Source: Trileptium ribeirensis (lineage: Eukaryota > Nematoda > Enoplea > Enoplida > Thoracostomopsidae). Taken from it: a stretch of 64,000 nt of DNA. Shown here piece by piece: positions 48,164 through 59,000 of this stretch. Position 1 is the first letter of the stretch. Every line of letters begins with the position of its first letter. Position numbers and translations under genes: made by a program. Location: assembly GCA_030248225.1 (NCBI GenBank), contig JASANE010030141.1, positions 1 through 64,000 of the forward strand, given 5' to 3'. The notes below the pieces were generated by a model. The model saw nothing but the letters and a program-made list of their open reading frames with translations. It was not told the origin of the DNA and ran no database searches.

Positions 48164-50930
48164 GCACATAAGTACGATAAATCAGAAATCATCGGGTATA
48201 TACGTAGAAAAGTGAAACAGAATTAAAATCAAAGTATATAAGTACGTGATCAGAACAGGTTCAATAGCACCACGTTGAAATATATATAGGTAAACGGGAT
48301 AATTAGGTTCAAAGAGTCCCGCTATGTAACCGACTCGCGTTTTCAGTATTTCGGCCTGCACCGCCGACATGTTTTGATCAAGATGGGTATTATTATTGCC
48401 ATTTCAGAGATGGAGAATCGCTGAGGAACCGTAACCGTTTGTACAGATGTTTATATTCGGCTATATACATATTGATTGTAGTGCCCCGATGGCACGCCTT
48501 GGAACATATATATATTGGCATTTGCATGATTTCTCTATAGTATCATTGGCCATAAAGGCACATTTTCGATATGTTACCATGCTCGTATCACATAGCCGTG
48601 TATCATTGAAACCGTTATTGTTGCTCATATGTATTTTCAGGTACATAAGTTATCAGAGTGGTTGGGATGAATCGTTAACTGGATATGCATTTGTCTAAAT
48701 TTTGTACCGTATTCATACCGTTTATTGTTGTTGTAGGCGGTCGTAAAAGCGCAGCCATTGTTGTTGTCGCATACCGTATCATGCCAATATTGTGTTATGA
48801 TTGTATCGTTTCGTTGGGTCGAACAGGCCATAAAAGCGCCTGCGTTTGACCATGATTTATATGCTCTGATTGTCATAGTTTGTTGTGTATTTTCATAATT
48901 TTCAGGTTGGAAGTATGACGGTAAAGTATTTGAGATCTTTTAGGAGAATTTTGGGGATTTATACGTACGCAAAACTGATCTTTTATAGGCGTAGAACGTG
49001 AGTATGGTGAGCCCTTGCCATACTCGATTTGTAGAGAATTTTAGGACGGTACGACTCCTCCCCGCCGGACCCAGTGTGAAAGTATATATAGGTATTGCCC
49101 TACCCCGAATGGTAGGACCTCGAAACGAGTTGCAAATTTTCATAGGAAATAGTGGCCGCGACGGACTCCCGTCACGACCGTCCTCATGAATGAGGACTAC
49201 AAAAATGTGGCTGTTCGCTCGAAAGCGAACAGCAATTGAGAGAGTTGTCTGAAAATTATAAGTTCAACGTCGAAATATAAAGTTTACCAGTGCTCGCTAC
49301 ACTGGTAATTTGAGTAACATTAGGAAATATCGTCTACCAGCGTTCAATTTCGCTGGTCAAGATAAGAAACAAAATTAGAAAAGTTAGCAAATTTGGCACC
49401 GAAAAAATACCGGCTCCGGTCCATAACTCCGGAACCGTTGGGAATTCCGAAATTTAGCGCTTAACATGTATTATAGTGAATTTTACGGTCTACCTAATGA
49501 GACCGGTTTTGTGGAAATCCGACCCGGATCCACGGACTTGGGGACAAATTCGTATGTAAGAAAGCTGGTAAAATACACTTAACTAAATAATTCGACGAAT
49601 TATGGACAGAAAACCGCATGAGTGGTATCGTTAGAATCCCCAGACCCGAGGCTTTCGTTTGAGCCCGGACGGGTCTAGATGCGCCCACTTTTGGGTACCC
49701 CATAAGAAGATTTTAAAATAACGCCCCGACCGGCGTGTCACCCCTCATTGGATTCCCCGTGTCGAGACGAATTCAAAAAGGTATAAAACGCCCCAGAAAA
49801 GTGTCCCCCGAACCCAGGGGAACCGTTTAAACACCCTACCCGGAGAAAATTTGGCATGGACCCTCCCCCAAGAGCTCATTTTTCCCCCTGTAGACCGAAT
49901 ACGGTCCTGTTACACATCAAAATGTTCGGTCGGACCTACCGAGTCCGAATCCGAGGTTTAATTGGCACTTCGGCCATTCCCCGAGGACCCCCACCCTCTT
50001 TTTACCCCTTTGCCCTCTCTTTTCTTTCTTTTGTTTACATAAGCCATCAGTCCTTTTTGAAGTCTCCAGTTACACGAATGTTTATAAGTAAGCTGAAATT
50101 GTAGTATTAAATACATTTAAGCTTAAATAATGCAGCTGTTCTAAAATAGGAGTTTATTTGAAGCTGGTACTGACGGCTGGCATCCGTAGCTTTACTTCGC
50201 CAACACACGAGTGTAAATGCTCTATTAAGCTGATGAGTGCCGGTTTGAGCTTTAAGTACTGCAGTGTATTGATCTTGAGTAAACATCACGGAAGTGCCCA
50301 TAATTTAATATAAATGTTATACCAAGTATTGTATCAGCGAGCACGCGTAGTGTCGGTTTGAGTTAATGTAACGGCCACAGTTACCTGGAATAAACGCTGA
50401 ACACGGGGTTTAAGTCAACAACAATTCGCGGATACCATTAAATTAATATTAAGTTTATATAAGTTTGTAGTTTCCAGCTTATATGAAGTTCTTATCATAT
50501 TGCCGACGATATTAACAGAATTAGGAGTCAGCTTTATCAGTGGAATTAACGGCCCGTGTGGCGTTATTGTATGAAATGTGTATACGAGAGCTAACGCTTT
50601 GTGACTAGCCCGATGCCGCGAACACAGCTGAAGCGTTTGTGTTCTAAGAGGTTTAGAAGTAGTAGCTTATAAAGTTTATACTAATTTGGTATTAAGTTAC
50701 TATTAATTTTATTAGGAGTTTTATATTAGATTGGCATAAACAAGACTATAAATCTCACAAGTTGTATAAGATTTCATATAAAATCGGCCCGAAATTTCCG
50801 AAAATATGATCGGAATTCGGCCGATAAGAAAGTTGACTTAGTTAAGCAAGATTGGGTCAGAAAATCGGCCAAAAGTGCTGAATAAGCACTTTAACCGATC
50901 AATAAATTCAAAATTTCAAAATTTTAAAAT
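48164..50930. other. No gene recognised; composition shift and three hairpins
   Basis: From about 48.9 kb the sequence becomes richer in CCG/CGG and resembles the retroelement leader further right. Three simple hairpins follow each other: 49,210-49,233 (10-bp stem, CGAA loop), 49,284-49,308 (9-bp stem) and 49,336-49,357 (7-bp stem). The function is unknown. It may belong to an upstream portion of the retroelement or to an older element. Confidence 0.4.
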
Positions 50931-50934
50931 TTAG

Positions 50935-50941
50935 TATAAAA
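50935..50941 (+). promoter_or_regulatory. Candidate TATA box
   Basis: TATAAAA, with TCAGTA (initiator-like) 33 bases further at 50,968-50,973. It precedes the small frame at 50,958-51,149. This is a motif-only prediction. Confidence 0.35.
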
Positions 50942-50957
50942 GCAGAAGCGCAAGAAA

Positions 50958-51149
50958 ATGACAGCGTTCAGTATGACTTCCGCGGCGCAGAGTTCGGTCG
51001 TTTTGCAGACCGGCTCTGTCGCTCTTCAGTATTCACTGCTTGATTGGTTAATTATTTTCTTTCTTTGCTTTGCTTCTTACTTTTGGTTTATGGCTTTCGG
51101 ATGTGGATGGACGAGCGATGGACGTGCCCGATTGGAATCGCGTACGTAA
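50958..51149 (+). CDS. Small frame with one membrane segment, ends at a perfect splice donor
   Basis: 63 codons with a strongly hydrophobic stretch (LLDWLIIFFLCFASYFWFMAF) then a short basic tail. The stop codon lies in GTAAGT at 51,146-51,151, a perfect donor, so the frame may be a first exon spliced to something downstream. If transcription starts at the initiator-like TCAGTA, the in-frame ATG at 50,973 would be used. No family recognised. Expression is unproven. Confidence 0.25.
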   Translation: MTAFSMTSAAQSSVVLQTGSVALQYSLLDWLIIFFLCFASYFWFMAFGCGWTSDGRARLESRT

Positions 51150-51297
51150 GTGTGGACAGGGAGGTTGAGCGTAACCGTAGAGTATAGCGGACTAGGTTAG
51201 GCGATGGCGTGAGCAGATTAACTAAAGTAGACGGAAGCAATTAGCATTCAATCAACGTCTAAAAATTCAGCCTCCATAGGACTCCCTGTCCACACTT
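51148..51297. repeat. 16-bp perfect inverted repeat spanning a splice donor
   Basis: AAGTGTGGACAGGGAG (51,148-51,163) is perfectly complementary to CTCCCTGTCCACACTT (51,282-51,297). The left arm overlaps the GTAAGT donor of the small frame, so folding would cover that donor. The role is inference only. Confidence 0.6.
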
Positions 51298-52015
51298 TTG
51301 TCTACATGATAGATAGGCCGTCCTAGCTTGTCCAGCAGACCCGTAGTCGCCAGCGGAAATATTAGCCATCAGTTCAGCCGAAGTCGTACTGGACCTCCCT
51401 CGGTCAATGAGTTAGGACACAAACAAACGCGACACTCGCGTCTAGACGAATTTTACATGATTTCCTGAGATGAGTTAGGAATTAGGACGACATTACCTGA
51501 GCTGACCGAGGCTAAATAAACTTTATTTTGATTGAAACGTATTAGTTGAACTCCGAATCATCCACGGTCATACACGAACGAGCCCGATTTATTTAGGATT
51601 TGCCAAAGATAGCTTTCAAGATCTTATGCGTTTTACGATTTTACCTGGACAAGAGTCTGTCCAGCTATTATGGTTTCGTTGATTGGATTTATTTGATATT
51701 TGCGGATCGTTTTACGTGAACAAAACCTCCAAAATGTGGAAACATAGTCAAAATTAAAATATTTACGGATTCCCTTCAGGAATCTCGGTGAAACTCTCGC
51801 AGTTTCTTCGCAAGTATGTCTACTTTTAGATGGCATCATAAACTTTAACCTTATCATGTCGGAATTGCAAACCCGATGACCCGATAGGGGTCCGCCCCCA
51901 CCTGAAATATGAAATGTTTATAAGGTAAAATTCTTTCCAGGAATCTCGACGATTTTTGCAGTATAAACAAAGGCCCGTTAAGCCGTCCGTTTGAGTTAGT
52001 AAGCCCGGCAAAGCC

Positions 52016-52267
52016 GTGGCTCATTCAAAAATTATGAAAATTATGGACCCGGGCAGAGCAAAATCCGCCCAGGGTCGACACAAGTTTCATAGAATTTACC
52101 TGCTTTGCGCAGTTATATATACAGCTTTGCAGATTGGTTTTGGTCTTGCTTTTGCACATATTTCTATAGTTTTGAGTCTCTTTCTTTTCTCTGACTATAT
52201 AGTGAGTTCAGTGCAGCACGAAAGCCGTCGGAGACTTGAATCTCCGATATACGGCCAGCTGCAGTGA
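52016..52267 (+). CDS. Small frame with a membrane segment, unrecognised
   Basis: 83 codons with a basic N-terminal part and a long hydrophobic region (IYLLCAVIYTALQIGFGLAF and IVLSLFLFSDYIV), then a charged RRRLES tail reminiscent of ARLES at the end of the 50,958 frame. A strong hairpin follows the stop directly. No family recognised; it could be chance. Confidence 0.2.
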   Translation: MAHSKIMKIMDPGRAKSAQGRHKFHRIYLLCAVIYTALQIGFGLAFAHISIVLSLFLFSDYIVSSVQHESRRRLESPIYGQLQ

Positions 52268-52270
52268 AAG

Positions 52271-52302
52271 TATCAAATTTACCAGGGTTGGTAAATTTGA
52301 TA
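52271..52302. repeat. 14-bp perfect hairpin
   Basis: TATCAAATTTACCA, four-base loop GGGT, TGGTAAATTTGATA. It sits three bases after the stop of the 52,016-52,267 frame. It would be very stable as RNA or cruciform DNA. Its purpose is unknown. Confidence 0.8.
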
Positions 52303-53728
52303 GCAGTGGTAGAGTTTTAGAAATAAAATTGACGACGTCGCTAGACGCGATGTCGGGTCTATCGGGTCTCGGCCCGACCGACCAATTTTTGTGAGGACCG
52401 TTGACCCGGTCCTAGGAAATCGAACACAGGAGGTCAAGCCCAGCCGCAGTGCAAAAGTTAGTAGAGAAAGGCTGGCAGAATAATGAGTAATACATCGAAT
52501 GTAGTTTCTCCCCCCCCCAGTCTTAACTCAGAATATACGTAAATTTAGGAGCGGAAACCAGGAATTGAACGATTTAAAGACTCAAACCGAGTGCCCCTCC
52601 GAGCATAAAATTGGCTACGGTTGTCCTATCAACCGGGGCCTTCGTTCACTGCCCCGATTCGTCGAGCAGAGTTTGCTCGAAATAACCGTTAAACATTAGT
52701 ACAAAATTGAGCTCATTTTTTGAACGCTTTCCAAGTAACATCAAAGTAGATTTCAGTATTATTAGAGTCATGCCGAGGGCCTATGAGGCCTCGCCATCAG
52801 TCGTATCCGTTTTAGTTAAAATCATAGGCACCACCGCGTAGTAAAGTGGAACCCAAAATTTCATTAGGAAAAGCTCAAAGTTTGTGTCCCGACTTCATCC
52901 TCCCGGGACCCCATAAGTCGTACGAAAGGCAAGGCCGCCTGATCGTTCCTTTTCCTGCTGTCGCAACGCACGTTGGCGTATTTGAAACGTCTGTCCTGTT
53001 AGTGATTTGGATCGAAGAATTCTGTTAAATAAGATCTTATTGCTGTTGTGTTCATAGAATAATCTAATAGGGAACGAGCATCAAAATTAAGTAGAGTCTT
53101 TGGACATTTCATTACAGATTTTACATGGTCACACAAAAGATTGTATGTATGTATGCGAGTAGGAAGAAAATTTTGCACCGCACCGCTGTCGCACACTAGA
53201 AAAGAACTTAGGAGTCGTACCGAGGAATATTACATACTCTTGTCATGATATCCTCAAGCATTGGTGTATCATTATTGTGTTTGTTGTCATAAGTTAACCG
53301 CATCGCTACTAATTGCGAATCCAAGTACCTGATCATTATGTACCATAGTTTTGTGATTTGCATGAGCAAGATGAAGTCTCGCAAAAGTCCCGATGCACGA
53401 TCATCCCCGTATCCCCGCCTCGTTCCGCCTTTCGCTTACCTGAACCTATTGTTGTATCGGAGTACCCAACCCTGTTAGCGAATCTAGTCCTAAGCCAATA
53501 GTTATTTCGATGGCGCCTTCATGATGTCGATAACTACCCTTAGCACCCATTAGTACTAATCTTAACTTCACCCACTACTGTTTTTATGAGTAAGGTAAGC
53601 GCAGCTGTCATGAGATAAGGCTTCACAGTACACGCCGTGTTTTGACTCAGCTGTGAGAGTTCCGTGAAAAAGGCGATGACTCCGCGACCCTCCCCAACCG
53701 ATGCTCTGCTTATTACGTATTAGCGTGC

Positions 53729-53858
53729 TATAAATGTGACATAACGCTATTGTATCTGCCCGTACAATATGTATCTGTCCGCGTACCCGTAAATTTTTGT
53801 GTAACTCATCAATAAATGCTCGCTGAAAACCCGAATTGTGTAAGCGTTTTGGTGACCC
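53729..53858 (+). promoter_or_regulatory. Candidate LTR end: TATA box, polyA signal and primer-binding site
   Basis: TATAAAT (53,729-53,735), AATAAA (53,811-53,816) and TGGTGACCC (53,850-53,858) occur in the order and spacing of U3/R/U5/primer-binding site of an LTR element. TGG is the complement of a tRNA CCA end. LTR boundaries cannot be proved because the 3' LTR lies outside the window, and no terminal CA is present directly before TGG. Confidence 0.4.
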
Positions 53859-54522
53859 ATAGTAGCGATAGGAATTGAAGGGGTTTGAAATCCGTCACCC
53901 CGATCGACGACCCACGTTCAGGTTTGACACGCGCATCGAAGAAGCAAACCTGAGCGTGACTCGCCGATTACAAATTAGTTTATTAATCATTGTTATTGTA
54001 CAGGTACGACTGGTGCGACTCATTAGAAAAGAAAATTTTAAACTCACGCTGAGCACCCAAACTAGGAAATTAGATACGCGCGGATCCGACGTTAAACGTC
54101 TAGGGATTTGTCGGACCCTAGTGGGGGCCACTGGCTAAAACAAAACCAAATAATTGTCCATTTTTAGAAAGTTAGAAAGAATTTTATACTTCCCGGTTTG
54201 AACGTGGATAGGGAATAGTGGTACGGTCTCTTTGGCCTGTGAGCAGGTGACGGAGCCGACCTCCCTGGGGACCTCAAAGGTAGTACCTCGTAGACTACGT
54301 GCGCAACCCGTCCGGCAGGATCAGAACACATCCTGTGAAGCGCTCCTGCGGCTTGCTAAGCTCCGTCATTTCTTGGGCCTGACTCGCGTGGGAAAAGACA
54401 TTCGCGTGATTGAAACCCATCAGGTCCGCCCTTGAAGTCACGATAGCCGGGGTCGTATGGGCATTGCGTCTGGGAAGTGCGCAGTGCAGCAGCGTCACGT
54501 CGATATTATTACAAGTGGGGGC

Positions 54523-54616
54523 CACGCCGTGAGTAAAGTTTATTCGTTTGAACCACACGCCGTGAGTCTGGTTTATTCGTCTAACCCACACGTTTTAAGT
54601 AAATTTCACTCGTTTA
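54523..54616. repeat. 33-bp tandem repeat, three copies, in the leader
   Basis: CACGCCGTGAGT...TTTATTCGT...AACC units start at 54,523, 54,556 and 54,589. The third is more diverged (CACGTTTTAAGT). The spacing is exactly 33 bp. Confidence 0.8.
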
Positions 54617-55025
54617 TATAGTTTATGGAAATTTTGAGAAAAGTGACCTCTCGCATACATACAAGGTGACCAAATCTAGAGATATATGTATATAAGTATT
54701 GCAAGAGTTCAAGTGCATGACCAAGGATGATGCTAATCGGAGTATAGGTTTTGTTATGATTGTCACATGATTGTTATGTATTGACGATTATTGTATGATT
54801 GTTATGTCGTATCGTTATTGAACTTGTTGTTGTACCAATGCGTGGATGTACCCGTGTACATGTGTAACCGCCCGTGCGGAAAAGGAACGATGTAACCACG
54901 AGCCAAGAGGTGCGGTCCGGAGAAGCGACCCCAGAGGGGGACCACTATTTCAGGCACTTAAATCATTAACCCCTTACTCAATTAATAAGTTACTAAATTA
55001 TTATAGTACATTGGTATTGCAAATC

Positions 55026-55172
55026 GTCGTCAACTTAATAATTGATTTATTCGGACTCAATTTCGCCATATTATTGAGCCGTCGTCAATCGCCTATTCGG
55101 ACTCAATTTCGCCATATTATTGAGCCGTCGTCAATCGCCTATTCGGACTCAATTTCGCTATTTTATTGAGCC
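55026..55172. repeat. 46-bp tandem repeat, about three copies, in the leader
   Basis: Units read GTCGTCAATCGCCT then ATTCGGACTCAATTTCGC and end in ATTGAGCC. TTCGG-motif starts are exactly 46 bp apart (55,051, 55,097, 55,143). Each unit contains CTCAAT...ATTGAG, a small hairpin. Confidence 0.9.
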
Positions 55173-56067
55173 GTCACCTACTACCCGGGAACAATAACCG
55201 AGAATTGGTCGTAACCATTGGGAACTGGTTGTAGTAATTGGGCTAACTGGTTATACTAATAGAATTATTATCAACCATAATACGCGGGTTAACGGTTGTA
55301 TTATTGAATTAGCGGTACGGATAATTCGGTTATTGGTTATATTACTATTTGGGTTATCGGCAATATTAACTCGGGTTAATCGGTCAATATTATTTGGTTA
55401 TTGGAAGTATTAGTAATTAATCGGGTTATATCGGTATAACTATTGGTTTTGGAATGAATCGGGTACTGGCACGGAAATCAGGTTATTGGAATCGTCGCTT
55501 TAAAAAGGGGGACCACTTGAACTGTCGCGTTTGGTCGCCGTTATTAATTGCGACCTCACGATATCAATCAATTTGCCGGGAGTACCGCGCCGTATATATC
55601 GAAAACGATCGCCAATCGACCGCCGCGACAATTCGAATAACGCATCAATTGCCATATCACCGCCGACATCGACAAGTCACCGCCAAACCACCGTCGTCTC
55701 GACTCGACCAACGCCAATCGTAACATCATCGTCGGACGAGAAGTGCCGGTAAAGAATCGCTGATCGAGTCGCTGGTGTGCCGTGCCGTACCGACCTCAAA
55801 CGCTAGTGGAGGAGCTCGTGGATTGGAAGAACACCGCCATCGTTGGACTGGGACACTGTAAACTTTTGAGACTATCATTCGTAGTTTAATTGTTGTTGTA
55901 TAATTTCCGTTTTGTGACAAATTGATATTTGTGTGAATCGGCAGTGAACGGGTAAAGAGTTTTGACGAAATTTGGTTAAAATTTCAAAAGAATAGAGCCT
56001 GAATTTTTGAGAACCCGGCGTTGACTAGGAAAAGTTATAAGGTCTTGTTTTGAAAAGACAGTTTTTG

Positions 56068-59000
56068 ATGGCGAACCGACAAGAATACCCCATGACTGAT
56101 CTCGGAGAATACGTAGAACCGGATGATAATCTTTTTAATAACCCTGCTAATGATCTTGCTTTTGGAAGAACCCATAACCCGCCTCTACCAGAAGGCAATA
56201 ATGGAGATTTACCGCCTCTCCCCGACCCCTCGAAAGATACTCTAGGTGCCCTGTTGCACCACCTTGTTAAACGCGCCTCTGCGACAACCATAATACCCCT
56301 TCGTGATATGCCGACCTTTGAAGGAAAACCTGGAGGTCAGGATTTTGAAGATTGGATTCGAATGTTCAATCGATTGGCTAGTGCCAACAATTGGAGTGAT
56401 GAACAAAAGTTAACATGCATACCCGCACTACTGAGAGGACCCGCTCGAGAGGCCTATGCAGGCCTGACCCCAGCTCAACGACGAACCTTTGACGGTCTGG
56501 TTTACAATTTACGTTTCTTATTTTCTTCTTCGCGCCGCCCAGAGAAATCGCTCGCAGGCCTTTGCACTAGGAAGCAAGGTGCCGAGGAAACAGTCGCTAT
56601 ATATGGTTTAGAATTGCAAAAGTTGTGTGACCGAGCATTCCCCGATGTTGACCCTCCACAGAGGGATTCGCTGCTTCGTAAATTTTTCCAGAGAGGCTTA
56701 CGTGTAGAATTACGTAGACAAGTGTTGAACCAAATTCATGAATGTACCACTTTTCGCGATATGTTAGAAGTTGCTAAGCGATACGAGGATGCGATATCTG
56801 ATTGTCCTGAACCGGACACCCCCGCAGTAGTAAGTAAACCGCGTCCTACCAAGGCAGTTAATGCTCTTCTCGAGGAACCTGGAGAAGGAGTGGTCACACA
56901 ACTTCAGTCAGTATTAGAGGATCACCGTCGTGCAAGTAACGCTAATAATGATACGATAAACCGATTACTCGATGTAATCGACCGCCGAGCAGGAGCTCCG
57001 CAGCAATTGAACGCGCTTGCGCAGCCGTACGCAAATAATTCGCAACCAGTAGCACCGCACCCGCAGATGCCTCTTATAAATTGTTTCCGTTGTGGCCAGA
57101 ATGGTCACTATGCTCGCTATTGCCCGATGGTGGCATACCCTCCGCCAGAACCAGCAGGTGCTGTAGCGCGAAGACATCAGCCTGTCGATGTATATGTCCC
57201 CAGCTATGTACAGCGTGGAGCCCAGCCAAATCGCTCAGGAGGCTCAAATGAGCCCTATAGTAGCAATCAGTTTGATAATGGCGCACGCCGCTTTGATACT
57301 AATCGCATAAATGGTCAGCAGTATCGACCATATCAAGGTGTTAATAATAACCCGCGCAGTTATTCCGATGGCCCTAGAAACGGACCGATGAACGCATTTA
57401 ACAATTACCCGCAGCAGAATAACGCATTCCAGCGCTCACGTAACGATCGCGCGTCGATGGGACCCGCGTATCCCCAGAATAAACCCCAGTTCCAGAATAA
57501 TTACGGTCAAATGAGAGAAAGACCCAGCCAGTGGAATGGCGATAGGCAACGCCGCCGCAACCAAGTTAATTGTAATGCAACCCGCCGTAGGAGAAATAAA
57601 GATCCCAGCCCCGCAACGAACCACCGGTTAGAGGTTTTGAGCCGAGAATTAGGAATAATCCAGGAAAGATTAGGGTTTGGTGAACAGTCCGGACAAGTAA
57701 ACGCAATTGCCGCAACGGACGAACAGTATGATAGTGACGGATATTTAACCGCCGAGGACAATTATAGTGATTATGACGAAACTGATGGTGGTGATGTGTT
57801 CGCTCGACATGTGAACGTGGTCGTAACCGCACCGTTTGATGATGCTACGTGTCACACTCGGAGCCGCGAGGCGTCACCCTCGACCGACCATGTTACCACC
57901 GATGAGTTAGTGGAGATGGACGAGGACACTTGTGAACGTGAAGGAACATATTACGACTATGAGGGCGAGTTTGGAAACAGAACAAATAATAATAGATCAG
58001 AAGAATATAGCCAGGAAGAAATATCTAAGATGTGTAGATATCCATCAGAAAATGGAAAAGAACAGTCCGTGAATGATTTAAACAGTTGTGAGATGATTCA
58101 GGAAGTAGCACATGAAATAATGGAAGTAGCAAATGAGAGTATGGATATAGCTATTGAGAATATAACTGAAAGAATGGATGTAGCAGATAGTTGTAGTTCT
58201 AGATTTGATGATAATTTTCCGGTAGCCGGCGCCGATGAGATAAGTCCGTGTGAGTTTGATAATTTTCCGGTAGCCGGCGCCGATGAGATAAGTCCGTGTG
58301 GGTTTGATAATGCCGGTATGCGCCCTGGGATCACCTCCTGTAGGATTTCCGGGATCCCCAGCTCCGTGGAGATGATTGATAGTGATGTTATGGAAGCTGA
58401 AAGGGATGTTGGTAATTTTAATTTTTATTCCTCCCCCGAGACTGGCCCATTGAGTTGTGTAGTGAGAGAGAATATTGGCCACTGCGATGTATCCCGCATA
58501 ACTGCCGTCAGGGCGGGTGGTAACGCTCGTAGCGACCGGATTCCGGCTACGTCGATGTATCGCGCAATGGCGTTTACGCACGCCGCGTCCGGATCCAATA
58601 ATTATATAAGTTGTTCAGCTAGTAGTAACGTTAGAGTTAAGGATCCAGGCGTGGAAGCCACTAATACTTTTATGGTTCAACCTGCCCAGCCTTCAAGTGC
58701 TCTGCCGTGTGAGGTATCCATGAAGTCTGTAGAGAAGTGGGATGAGTCAGGGATGATGGAGGCTGCATCGGCCGATCCAGGTACCAATTCGGTAGCGATC
58801 AGTCCTAGTCCCGTTCAAAATACTAAGGATTGCATATATCCGTGTCATGAGTCGTATGGTGTGAATGTGTGTGAGACGGACGGCAACGTCAGCCGTTCTG
58901 TTGTTGAGTGTGGTGTGTCATGTGAATCCCCTTTTAGGCGCGCTTTAGAGAATAATTTTCCGGTAACCGGCGCCGAAGAGATAAGTCCGTGTGGGTTTGA

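Larger units (their letters stand above)
53859..56067 (+). other. Retroelement leader
   Basis: Contains several short ATG frames (for example 53,875-54,138, 54,846-55,169 and 55,454-55,723) that I take as upstream frames without recognised domains. It also has two small tandem arrays and, at about 55,199-55,450, a diffuse run of GGTTAT/GGTTAA/TATTGG motifs. A packaging or internal-initiation role would be conventional for such a leader but is not shown. The polyprotein frame opens right after TAA at 56,038-56,040. Confidence 0.5.
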
